NCBI GenBank assembly: GCA_003118195.1
Contig: BEXV01000132.1
Location: 527,576-582,060, forward strand
DNA length: 54,485 bases
Reading direction: 5' to 3'
Source of the DNA: Hemicentrotus pulcherrimus
Taxonomy: Eukaryota; Echinodermata; Echinoidea; Camarodonta; Strongylocentrotidae
Numbering within the stretch: the stretch's first letter is position 1; each line of letters opens with the position of its first letter. The translations under genes were made by a program, and so were the position numbers. The notes under the pieces are model-generated. The model was not told the origin of the DNA and made no database searches. It worked only from the letters and a program-made list of their open reading frames with translations. Positions 48,201 through 50,743 of this stretch are shown piece after piece.

Positions 48201-48633
48201 CTGTCTTCTTTTGGAAATATTTTTCTCATCATCATTCTTTATTTTAAGTGACTATAAAGTATAAAACCCTGTTAGAGGAATATTTTTTCATTCTTTTGAT
48301 GGGTAGATTGCAAAATAAAAGAGGTAAGAATTCAAAATATCAGTGATTTCCCCTTAAGTGACCGAATACTGGGCACTCTACCCTACTCAAGTCTCACCAT
48401 GCTCACTGCACTCTCAGTCTCAGTCTCACTCTCAGTTCGCGCGCGTACCCTCAAAAATTGGTTGACAATTGTCCATTTTCTAATTGATTTACTTTAAATG
48501 AAATGTCAGAAACATCACTAACCTTCTTGCAATTCCTTTGAAGCCATGATTTCACATTATCAAGCTGGGAAGCAATGTCAGCGGACTCAAAAAACTTAAA
48601 ATCAGCACCACCATCTCTCTTTTGTGTAGCCAT
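9573..48633 (-). CDS. SMARCC2: SMARCC2-type SWI/SNF (BAF/PBAF) core subunit, complete, 26 coding exons
   Basis: This is the scaffold subunit of SWI/SNF (BAF/PBAF) chromatin-remodelling complexes; family members dimerise and hold the ATPase and SMARCB1-type subunits together in the nucleus. The 26 exons listed below join in frame to 1286 codons plus stop. Vertebrate SMARCC proteins and fly Moira are roughly 1100 to 1200 residues. Order of parts: MarR/chromo-like module (about 10-265), basic NLS-like linker (about 285-345), acidic linker, SWIRM (about 430-525), SANT (about 617-665), acidic linker (about 760-940), coiled coil (about 970-1045), low-complexity tail. The words [17 protein letters not shown] and [18 protein letters not shown] resemble vertebrate SMARCC2 more than SMARCC1, but this is probably the single pre-duplication orthologue. 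Every intron is GT-AG. The acidic tail differs from the P/Q-rich vertebrate end. Family identity is near certain; the exact tail depends on the last three exons. Confidence 0.96.
9674..11775 (-). other. SMARCC2 intron 25
   Basis: Intron of about 2.1 kb, GT-AG. It contains tandem ATACATGTATG words at 9718-9740 and the inverted-repeat element at 10921-11304; otherwise no feature seen. Confidence 0.85.
10921..11304. mobile_element. non-autonomous element with about 40-nt TIRs and inner hairpin
   Basis: The outer arms read ATATTAAAGCCACTCTT...TTGTTGGGAGCCCTAAA, and the reverse complement of the right end reads ATGTTAAAGCCCCTCTT...ATGTTGGGAGCCCCAAA. An inner palindrome (AATGTGTTTGAAG near 11046 with CTTCAAACACATT near 11131) is nested inside. 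Confidence 0.75.
11776..11904 (-). CDS. SMARCC2: SMARCC2 exon 25 (tail)
   Basis: Residues 1211-1253 plus one base. Acidic S/P/E-rich tail ([32 protein letters not shown]). Acceptor TTCACAG, donor AAAG|GTCAGT. It is 129 nt with phase 1 at both ends, so skippable like exon 24. Function unknown. Confidence 0.8.
11905..13135 (-). other. SMARCC2 intron 24
   Basis: Intron of about 1.2 kb. The open frame at 12498-12812 on the plus strand matches no family. Nothing else seen. Confidence 0.8.
13136..13306 (-). CDS. SMARCC2: SMARCC2 exon 24 (tail)
   Basis: Residues 1154-1210 plus one base. A P/T/S-rich then acidic sequence ([15 protein letters not shown]). No homologue is recognised; it is placed by acceptor ATTTCCAG, donor GGCG|GTGAGT and an open frame from exon 23. 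It is 171 nt long with phase 1 at both ends, so it could be skipped without a frameshift. The acceptor tract is interrupted by AT repeats. Confidence 0.8.
13307..14521 (-). other. SMARCC2 intron 23
   Basis: Intron of about 1.2 kb with an AT microsatellite beside the exon 24 acceptor; no other feature seen. Confidence 0.8.
13322..13381. repeat. (AT)n microsatellite near exon 24 acceptor
   Basis: Two AT tracts, the longer about 36 nt, begin about 15 nt upstream of the exon 24 splice acceptor, where a polypyrimidine tract and branch point are expected. Confidence 0.9.
14522..14939 (-). CDS. SMARCC2: SMARCC2 exon 23
   Basis: Residues 1015-1153 plus one base. [20 protein letters not shown] and [11 protein letters not shown] finish the coiled coil. 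A Q/P/T/V-rich segment follows ([17 protein letters not shown]), then an acidic end ([13 protein letters not shown]). Acceptor AATTTAG, donor CTAG|GTAGGA, ending in phase 1. Confidence 0.95.
14993..15378 (-). mobile_element. TTAAAGGGAT-ended element, copy A
   Basis: Reverse-complement copy of the element at 26303-26682, similar along about 380 bp (for example GTTTAACAAAGTTAAATC and CAATCCCTTTAA ends). Short TIRs TTAAAGGGAT/ATCCCTTTAA. No coding capacity. Confidence 0.8.
16270..16520. repeat. GA/AAAG-rich low-complexity tract
   Basis: Purine-rich imperfect GAGAGA and AAAGAAAG repeats on the plus strand. Confidence 0.7.
16677..16811 (-). CDS. SMARCC2: SMARCC2 exon 22 (coiled coil)
   Basis: Residues 970-1014: [20 protein letters not shown] then [20 protein letters not shown] and REREA, nearly identical to vertebrates. 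The heptad pattern is the dimerising coiled coil of the family. Acceptor CTTCTAG, donor GCT|GTGAGT, phases 0 to 0. Confidence 0.97.
17601..17645. repeat. GA/CAGA microsatellite
   Basis: GAGAGA followed by CAGACAGACAGA repeats. Confidence 0.9.
18489..18537. other. poly-G and assembly gap
   Basis: A G run leads into 37 N. The gap size is unknown in reality. Confidence 0.95.
19057..19085. repeat. (CT)n microsatellite
   Basis: An uninterrupted CT repeat in SMARCC2 intron 21, immediately downstream of the exon 21 copy in the sense of transcription. Confidence 0.9.
19107..19187 (-). pseudogene. decayed tandem copy of SMARCC2 exon 21
   Basis: The minus strand shows AAGTTTGAGGAG, then AGACTCTGGCAACCTTGCT, then a GCTTTTGCAGTCAATGC end, parallel to exon 21. 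It has a small insertion that breaks the frame and creates a stop, and the donor position reads GTTAAA instead of GTAAGA. It lies about 260 bp beyond the real exon in the transcription direction. Confidence 0.75.
19188..19356. repeat. pyrimidine-rich tandem segment between exon 21 and its copy
   Basis: Two similar blocks, each opening with CTCAAACTTCTT or TTCAAACTTCTT and continuing CCCATTCCCCCT...AAATACTTTTTT, follow one another. Together with the exon copy they suggest repeated local duplication of an exon-edge plus polypyrimidine unit. Confidence 0.6.
19376..19506 (-). CDS. SMARCC2: SMARCC2 exon 21
   Basis: Residues 926-969. Ends [21 protein letters not shown], matching the family block [21 protein letters not shown] that leads into the coiled coil. 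Acceptor TTTTCAG, donor AAA|GTAAGA, ending in phase 0. A broken copy of this exon lies at about 19107-19187. Confidence 0.95.
19507..20277 (-). other. SMARCC2 intron 20
   Basis: Intron of about 0.77 kb, no feature seen apart from normal GT-AG ends. Confidence 0.85.
20278..20629 (-). CDS. SMARCC2: SMARCC2 exon 20 (acidic linker)
   Basis: Residues 809-925 plus one base. A long E/K/S/P-rich low-complexity linker with a polyproline/glutamine patch ([13 protein letters not shown]), the counterpart of the acidic linker between SANT and the coiled coil. Acceptor TTCCACAG, donor GAAG|GTAAAT, ending in phase 1. It follows an intron of about 8.76 kb. Composition and phase support it; direct homology is weak. 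Confidence 0.88.
26303..26682 (+). mobile_element. TTAAAGGGAT-ended element, copy B
   Basis: Starts TTAAAGGGATCCAGTAAC and ends AAACGATCCCTTTAA. An inner palindrome AAAACCGTTCGCCTGACGGTTTT lies near 26466-26490 (in copy A decayed). Inverted relative to copy A. Confidence 0.8.
26880..27330. other. GC-richer segment beside the long inverted repeat
   Basis: GGCGACGGGCGATTCGCCCCC and later CACGCGGTTCGCACAC stand out against AT-rich surroundings. CCCCC/GGGGG plus A-run motifs also recur at 28030-28160 and 28430-28520, which suggests a larger composite element. Confidence 0.45.
27331..28010. mobile_element. long inverted repeat, about 270-nt arms
   Basis: The left arm (AGCGACCAAATTGGTACGTA, later CCCACATACCGATAAATTTG) pairs with the right arm reverse complement (GAGCAACCAAATAGGTAGGTA, later CCCACATACCGATGTATTTG). 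The inner ends TTTCGTAGACAGAAATT and AAATTTCTGTCTACGAAAT also pair. No coding capacity seen. Confidence 0.75.
29385..29662 (-). CDS. SMARCC2: SMARCC2 exon 19
   Basis: Residues 716-808. Begins [20 protein letters not shown] and contains GIAGTNEQQ, matching [20 protein letters not shown] and SSGIAGT of vertebrates. A Q-rich then acidic linker with a CAG/CTG-rich codon tract follows (around residues 763-785). Acceptor CCCACAG, donor CAG|GTGAGA, ending in phase 0. Confidence 0.95.
29738..29863. mobile_element. small MITE, GGGGCYTCTTGCATAAA ends
   Basis: The left end GGGGCTTCTTGCATAAAAGA and the reverse complement of the right end GGGGCCTCTTGCATAAAGGA form TIRs of about 25 nt around a 75-nt AT-rich core. 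Confidence 0.75.
30184..30232. repeat. (AT)n microsatellite near exon 18 donor
   Basis: About 49 nt of pure AT starting some 28 nt inside intron 18. Confidence 0.95.
30261..30383 (-). CDS. SMARCC2: SMARCC2 exon 18
   Basis: Residues 675-715 plus one base. [20 protein letters not shown] then [20 protein letters not shown], an almost invariant family block after SANT. Acceptor GTGCAG, donor ATTG|GTGAGT. An (AT)n tract starts about 28 nt into the next intron. Confidence 0.97.
30384..31522 (-). other. SMARCC2 intron 17
   Basis: About 1.1 kb. GAACTGAACTAAACTAAG near 30775-30793 resembles a LINE tail. The frame at 30978-31220 matches no known family. Confidence 0.8.
31523..31724 (-). CDS. SMARCC2: SMARCC2 exon 17 (SANT domain)
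   Basis: Residues 608-674 plus one base. The whole SANT domain (about 617-665) is here: [20 protein letters not shown], then [20 protein letters not shown], then [10 protein letters not shown]. The aromatic positions typical of SANT/Myb repeats (W619, W638, F657) are present. Acceptor AACCAG, donor CTTG|GTAAGT, ending in phase 1. Confidence 0.97.
31725..32447 (-). other. SMARCC2 intron 16
   Basis: About 0.72 kb, no feature seen. Confidence 0.85.
32448..32576 (-). CDS. SMARCC2: SMARCC2 exon 16
   Basis: Residues 565-607. Contains [18 protein letters not shown], matching the family motif DMQNFGLRTDMYTKK between SWIRM and SANT. Acceptor GACTACAG, donor AAG|GTGTGT, phases 0 to 0. Confidence 0.94.
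32577..33012 (-). other. SMARCC2 intron 15
   Basis: About 0.44 kb, no feature seen. Confidence 0.85.
33013..33178 (-). CDS. SMARCC2: SMARCC2 exon 15 (SWIRM end)
   Basis: Residues 509-564. [20 protein letters not shown] closes SWIRM, followed by the conserved linker [20 protein letters not shown]. Acceptor TCGTGCAG, donor AAG|GTAGGA, ending in phase 0. Confidence 0.97.
33179..33844 (-). other. SMARCC2 intron 14
   Basis: About 0.67 kb; contains the tandem duplication at 33402-33523 and a C/T-rich end. Confidence 0.85.
33402..33523. repeat. two tandem copies of a 61-nt unit
   Basis: The unit opens GAAGTCTTTACAACTATGAT and ends GACTTAGAAAGGGG; the second copy is nearly identical. Confidence 0.9.
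33845..33958 (-). CDS. SMARCC2: SMARCC2 exon 14 (SWIRM)
   Basis: Residues 471-508 plus two bases. [20 protein letters not shown], then [15 protein letters not shown], the strongly conserved middle of SWIRM. Acceptor CTTAACAG, donor ATGAG|GTAAGA. Confidence 0.97.
33959..34394 (-). other. SMARCC2 intron 13
   Basis: About 0.44 kb, AT-rich, no feature seen. Confidence 0.85.
34395..34466 (-). CDS. SMARCC2: SMARCC2 exon 13 (SWIRM)
   Basis: Residues 447-470 plus two bases: [18 protein letters not shown] then KSKTPEV, nearly identical to the vertebrate SWIRM helix region. Acceptor TTCCCAG, donor GAAGT|GTGAGT. Confidence 0.96.
34467..35624 (-). other. SMARCC2 intron 12
   Basis: About 1.16 kb, two thirds of it taken up by the element at 34682-35450. 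Confidence 0.85.
34682..35450. mobile_element. non-autonomous element with CTTAACCCTAT ends and CCCCCC/GGGGGG subterminal blocks
   Basis: The left end CTTAACCCTATCTAGCC mirrors the right end reverse complement CTTAACCCTATATAGCC. Subterminal TTAGAAGCCCCCCC blocks occur at both ends (34721 and 35381). A relative lies at 41889-42240. No coding capacity. Confidence 0.75.
35625..35770 (-). CDS. SMARCC2: SMARCC2 exon 12 (SWIRM start)
   Basis: Residues 399-446 plus two bases. An acidic linker leads into [20 protein letters not shown], where the SWIRM domain begins (about residue 430). SWIRM of SMARCC proteins contacts SMARCB1-type subunits. Acceptor TTTCTAG, donor AACAG|GTAAGA, ending in phase 2. 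Confidence 0.96.
35935..36320 (+). repeat. tRNA-derived SINE, interrupted
   Basis: GTGGTCTAGTGGATAAACC carries the A box; after the nested MITE come ACTGTGAACC and GGTTCAAATCC (B box), then a body with ATTCTTTCGCAAGCCATTA like that at 3035-3145. Removing the MITE gives a continuous tRNA-like head. Confidence 0.7.
35963..36111. mobile_element. MITE nested in the SINE
   Basis: The ends GGCCCTGTTTCATAAAACTT and reverse complement GGGGCCTGTTTCATAAAACA are TIRs. CTGG on both sides may be the target duplication. Similar to the MITE at 29738-29863. Confidence 0.75.
36437..36534 (-). CDS. SMARCC2: SMARCC2 exon 11
   Basis: Residues 366-398. Contains [18 protein letters not shown], matching vertebrate [14 protein letters not shown]. 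Acceptor GTTCCAG, donor AAG|GTAAAA, ending in phase 0. Confidence 0.94.
36535..37539 (-). other. SMARCC2 intron 10
   Basis: About 1.0 kb. Open frames on both strands at 36840-37268 overlap and match nothing. Confidence 0.8.
37540..37658 (-). CDS. SMARCC2: SMARCC2 exon 10
   Basis: Residues 326-365 plus one base. Contains [20 protein letters not shown] then QEVELPKL, matching the family block EEEQEDLTKDMxxPxPVPNxEEVxLPK. Acceptor GTGGCAG, donor CTTG|GTAAGT, ending in phase 1. Confidence 0.95.
37659..38505 (-). other. SMARCC2 intron 9
   Basis: About 0.85 kb, no feature seen. Confidence 0.85.
38506..38612 (-). CDS. SMARCC2: SMARCC2 exon 9 (NLS-like)
   Basis: Residues 291-325 plus two bases. 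Contains [19 protein letters not shown], the counterpart of the vertebrate [11 protein letters not shown] basic stretch, a probable nuclear localisation signal. Acceptor CTTGCAG, donor AAGCC|GTGAGT, ending in phase 2. Confidence 0.93.
38613..39632 (-). other. SMARCC2 intron 8
   Basis: About 1.0 kb, no feature seen. Confidence 0.85.
39633..39713 (-). CDS. SMARCC2: SMARCC2 exon 8
   Basis: Residues 264-290: [20 protein letters not shown] then AKANGDE. The sequence is basic and probably disordered, and it occupies the variable linker after the chromo-like module. It is placed by acceptor TTTACAG, donor GAG|GTGAAG, its 81-nt phase 0-0 length and its position. Homology is weak here. Confidence 0.85.
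39940..40017 (-). CDS. SMARCC2: SMARCC2 exon 7
   Basis: Residues 238-263. Reads [20 protein letters not shown], matching the family motif [21 protein letters not shown], then YEMQLD. Acceptor CTCCAG, donor GAC|GTAAGT, phases 0 to 0. Confidence 0.96.
40404..40790 (+). mobile_element. possible diverged third copy of the TTAAAGGGAT-ended element
   Basis: Starts TTTAAAGTGACTCAGTAACATTG and ends GTTAACGAGTCCCTTTAA, both like copy B ends, and its length of 387 equals copy A. The middle is too diverged to align by eye. Confidence 0.4.
40798..40845 (-). pseudogene. partial duplicate of SMARCC2 exon 6 end (possible 48-nt cassette exon)
   Basis: In intron 6 the minus strand reads [16 protein letters not shown] in frame, paralleling exon 6 [16 protein letters not shown]. 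The block ATGGAGACCCTGAACA is identical in both. AG precedes it and GTGGGT follows it, so the copy has kept splice-like edges and phase 0-0. It may be a decaying duplicate or an alternative in-frame exon. Confidence 0.7.
40930..41078 (-). CDS. SMARCC2: SMARCC2 exon 6 (chromo-like segment)
   Basis: Residues 188-237. Contains [18 protein letters not shown] and YYPDSYDTW, the signature of the chromo-like part of the SMARCC N-terminal module, then [17 protein letters not shown]. Acceptor TTTCAG, donor GAG|GTAAGT, ending in phase 0. A degenerate copy of its last 48 or so bases lies 85 bp downstream (40798-40845). Confidence 0.95.
41079..41586 (-). other. SMARCC2 intron 5
   Basis: About 0.5 kb. 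An open frame at 41192-41458 on the plus strand matches no family; no other feature seen. Confidence 0.8.
41587..41656 (-). CDS. SMARCC2: SMARCC2 exon 5
   Basis: Residues 165-187 plus one base. Begins [15 protein letters not shown], matching the GTVTED...ASHVVYP block of vertebrate SMARCC2. Acceptor TTTTGCAG, donor GACG|GTATGA, ending in phase 1. Confidence 0.93.
41889..42240. mobile_element. partial relative of the CTTAACCCTAT element
   Basis: Begins CTTAACCCTTACTGTACTGG then GGCTATTTTGAGC, a GAAGCCCCCCCC block and CGCGAAAATTTGCATG, matching the right end of 34682-35450 in reverse. The other end is not visible. Confidence 0.55.
42245..42536 (+). mobile_element. 3' end of a non-LTR retrotransposon
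   Basis: A stem-loop GGGCCCCAATTACAAGC...GCTTCTTAGGGGTCC near 42418-42458, then GAATAAATGAAATGAAATG as a short-repeat tail, typical of L2/CR1-like LINE 3' ends. It abuts the exon 4 donor. Confidence 0.6.
42547..42721 (-). CDS. SMARCC2: SMARCC2 exon 4
   Basis: Residues 106-164. Contains [19 protein letters not shown] and ends [10 protein letters not shown], both family hallmarks. Acceptor AAACCAG, donor CAG|GTACAA, ending in phase 0. A retrotransposon-like tail with GAAAT repeats starts about ten bases into the following intron. Confidence 0.96.
42722..43504 (-). other. SMARCC2 intron 3
   Basis: About 0.78 kb, no feature seen. Confidence 0.85.
43505..43590 (-). CDS. SMARCC2: SMARCC2 exon 3
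   Basis: Residues 78-105 plus two bases of codon 106. Reads [17 protein letters not shown] then [11 protein letters not shown], matching the family motif DFKAGGxLCHIL...YKFKSxQGW. Acceptor CTTACAG, donor GGATG|GTAAGT; the Trp codon is split TG/G with exon 4. Confidence 0.96.
43591..44164 (-). other. SMARCC2 intron 2
   Basis: About 0.57 kb, no feature seen. Confidence 0.85.
44165..44284 (-). CDS. SMARCC2: SMARCC2 exon 2
   Basis: Residues 38-77. Contains [25 protein letters not shown] and PLTRVP, aligning with the family block PTNKxLxxLVVQLLQFQEDxFGKHV. Acceptor CTTACAG, donor CCT|GTAAGT, phases 0 to 0. It is part of the N-terminal MarR-like fold. Confidence 0.95.
44440..45000 (+). pseudogene. 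decayed L2/CR1-like LINE reverse transcriptase end
   Basis: Broken frames give SRYLGVVID, then KIPDT, then [31 protein letters not shown] and [12 protein letters not shown], the usual C-terminal order of L2/CR1-type reverse transcriptases. Stops interrupt it. The 3' part (GCGCCAGGAGCGTC...GGCACATTATAAATG) resembles a LINE 3' tail. Confidence 0.75.
45678..45881. mobile_element. near-perfect hairpin MITE, about 95-nt arms
   Basis: CACTATGAACATGACGGAC at the left pairs with the right end GTCATGTTCATAGTG; ATATACAGTTCCTCAGGTAG pairs with CTACCTGAGGAACTGTATAT. The loop is about 10 nt around 45775-45785. Few mismatches suggest a young insertion. Confidence 0.85.
46853..46962. mobile_element. truncated copy of CAGTAGGGG-type element
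   Basis: Resembles the inside of the next element: GCATCGCCAGCGCGCGGTTC...CGCAGAGCGCCAATGAAAAAAAACGTCC versus GCATCCCCAGCGGGCCGTTC...CCAGAGCGCTGATGAAAAAAAACGTCC. Confidence 0.6.
46967..47434. mobile_element. CAGTAGGGG-ended TIR element, copy 1
   Basis: The left end CAGTAGGGGCGCTGGTCC and right-end reverse complement CAGTAGGGGTGCTGGTCC; TIR similarity continues about 50 nt or more. ATTAA lies on both sides as a possible target duplication. No transposase frame. Confidence 0.8.
47611..48383. mobile_element. GGGTAGAG...CCCAGTATTCGGTC TIR element, TA-flanked
   Basis: The left end GGGTAGAGCACCCAGTATTC and reverse-complement right end GGGTAGAGTGCCCAGTATTC are about 25-nt TIRs; TA flanks both ends, as in Tc1/mariner-type insertion. 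CAGTATTCGGTC or CCGAATTCTGG motifs recur inside. Frames inside (up to 95 codons) match no transposase. Confidence 0.8.
48523..48633 (-). CDS. SMARCC2: SMARCC2 exon 1 (start)
   Basis: Residues 1-37. Begins [17 protein letters not shown], matching the family N-terminal pattern KKDGGPNxKYYE and WLxxxxKK. The donor is AAG|GTTAGT and the exon ends in phase 0. The ATG at 48631-48633 is chosen because homologues begin just before the KRDGG block. The frame is also open upstream to a Met at 48703-48705, which would add 24 residues with no family match; that stretch is more likely 5' UTR. AAAGATGGC around the start contains a YY1-type core. Confidence 0.9.
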
Positions 48634-48636
48634 CTT
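48629..48636 (-). promoter_or_regulatory. YY1-type core over the SMARCC2 start codon
   Basis: AAGATGGC on the minus strand spans the chosen start codon. It is a weaker match to the TISU/YY1 motif than the one at EMC6. The divergent partner has the same core, so a shared initiation style is possible. Confidence 0.35.
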
Positions 48637-50697
48637 TGTCTTTTGTGCAGCCTTCGGACATTGAACGAAGATATCACTTATTTCCAAACGTGCGGGGAAA
48701 GACAACGTTCAGCGTTGCCAATTTGAAATATCATTGTGCACCTGAATTATTTCTTTGTATAATTTCATCGACAAATTGGTATAAAAAGCAGCAGTGCCAT
48801 AAATGTGTCACGTTATGCTAAGTTTTGGATATTTTTCTTACCTAGGCCTATTATATTTCTAAATTAATATAATAATAATATCGACTGAATCGATATTACA
48901 GGTTTCAACATGGTTCTTTTCAGTTAATAACATAGAGTCATATACTACTAATGGTTAATAACGACTTAAAGCTTATGGGAGCTGGATTTTTTTTACCTAG
49001 GTACTTCATTATTTTATGTTTTGGGTATGTGATCCCTGCAAAAGAATAATTTAGGGGGCGTTAAATATTTCTTACCTATTATATTTCTATATCAATGTAA
49101 TATTAATATCATCTTAATCGATATTACTGGTTTCATGCAACATTGTTCTATTTAGATAAGAAGGAATAAAAGCTGGCATTCTTTTCATATACTTCATACG
49201 GTATGCTTTTGTATATATGTTTCTTTCCTATTATATCAATATAACATCTCAATCGACATTACTGCTTTCACTCGTGGATCTATTTAGATAATAACTAGAA
49301 ATAGCTTACGGAGAGCTGGCATTCTTTTCAGAGGTATGATTTGGGTGATTTCTTATACCTACATTTATATTTCTATATCAATATAATAATAATATCATCT
49401 TAATTGATATTACTGGTTTCAACATGGTTCTATTTAGATGAAAATGAGGAATAGCTTAAGAGAGCTGGTATCCTTCTCATAGGTACTGCATTATTTTATC
49501 CTTCAATTTGTCTTATATTCGGGTATTAAACTTTTTGAATAATTTGCTCAGACTATCACCATGATGTTTGATGTTAATCATTTATTAACCGTATAATGAT
49601 CTAACAAACGCACCTCCCAATGTAAACCTACTGTTTTGATGATGTTTTAACTCATTTACAATTAGTATATTCTTCCTCGAAATAACTAAATATTACCCTT
49701 AATTCAATATCCAAGAGTGTACCACACCATACAATTTCAAATTAAAAGCAAAAAAAAAAAAAAAAATGTGTCCCACCATTTCAGATGAAGGTGGTGAGTG
49801 GCGTTTGATTCCGGGGTTTGATTAGATTTTGTTTTGCATTTTCAACCCTAAAAAATGCCAACGATTAAATTCTTATGCATTATGCTCTTAACTAATAAGT
49901 ATTAATTGGAAGAAATAAGAAATCAAGCGTTCATACTATACAAACATTAAAACAGTGCTATATCATGCGATAATGGGATGATTTCATCTAGCTATATATA
50001 TGACAAAAATTTGTTTAATTTGGTTCTACAATTAACCAGAACTGAAGATGCTATTTCATTAAAGCCGAGCGTTTTTGTAAATAAAAATGTCTAACTCACA
50101 AAAAATGAGATGAAAACAATTATTATGAACTTGCACGCTTAAGCGAGCAAATTTGAAGAAGGAAAAAATAAAATCACATTTTAAACACTCTTAAAACACC
50201 ATTTCGTATGTATTTTACCCAGGATGATAGAGAGTAAAAGTGGACTATATACAACATGTCTAGTTATTATTATAATAATGATAATATTGATAATAAAATC
50301 ATTTAAAAAGAATTATACTACTACTCTTACTATACTACTTCTACTACTAGTACTAATAAAAACAAAAACAAAAACAAAAACAACAACAACACTTGTCGAG
50401 AGGTGCACATCATTATCAATGTCGTAGCTCTTATTAGCTTGGCAACAAAATAAACTTCTTTCCCCCACAGATTTGTCGAATTGTTCTAGCACAGTGAAGT
50501 TGCTTATTTAAGCACGCTTTACCGGTAAATCATCTGTACATTACAATTGTAAATACTTTAACTAATATTAGTATGAATTGATAAATCTTCTTAGTTGTAA
50601 TGTTATTTTTTAATTATATTCAATCTTTCAAATTTTATCTCAACTATTATGTTACAATCATACAAATTACAGTTCGTCCTTCAGGTCATGAAATAAG
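48634..50697. promoter_or_regulatory. divergent intergenic/promoter region between SMARCC2 and EMC6
   Basis: About 2.06 kb between start codons. No TATA box that decides a start was identified. Contains the AATCGATATTA tandem repeat, a poly-A run (49750-49766) and an AAAACA repeat patch near 50360-50390. From 49500 to 50690 nothing else is recognised. Confidence 0.55.
48838..49500. repeat. diverged tandem repeat with AATCGATATTA cores
   Basis: Four copies share CTATTATATTTCT, an AATATC-rich part, AATCGATATTACTGGTTTCA and CATGGTTCTATTTAGAT, then GAGCTGG. Cores lie at 48888, 49116, 49251 and 49402. Confidence 0.8.
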
Positions 50698-50705
50698 ATG
50701 GCGGC
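50694..50705 (+). promoter_or_regulatory. TISU / YY1-like element over the EMC6 start codon
   Basis: TAAGATGGCGGC matches the TISU consensus SAASATGGCGGC at 11 of 12 positions. TISU elements serve as YY1-dependent promoter elements and as initiators for very short 5' UTRs in housekeeping genes. Presence is seen; use here is inferred. Confidence 0.55.
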
Positions 50706-50743
50706 TTCCCATGGACTGCATGCGAATTCAGCTATGATGAAGG
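50698..50743 (+). CDS. EMC6: EMC6 exon 1 (start)
   Basis: Residues 1-15 plus one base. The ATG lies inside AAGATGGCGGC, a TISU/YY1-type start context, which supports this start. Donor AAGG|GTAAAC, phase 1. Poorly conserved N-terminal tail, as in other EMC6 proteins. Confidence 0.85.

Larger units (their letters stand above)
44285..48522 (-). other. SMARCC2 intron 1, about 4.2 kb
   Basis: Holds a LINE relic, a hairpin MITE, a CAGTAGGGG-ended element with a partial copy, and a TA-flanked TIR element. No exon seen. Confidence 0.85.

Noticed and set aside
47664..48247. Open frames of 77-95 codons inside the TA-flanked TIR element
   Set aside because: Overlapping on both strands, with no DDE or DNA-binding motifs; chance frames in a non-autonomous element.
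48634..48705. Upstream in-frame Met adding 24 residues to SMARCC2
   Set aside because: The extension matches nothing in the family, and homologues start near the KRDGG block; kept as an alternative only.
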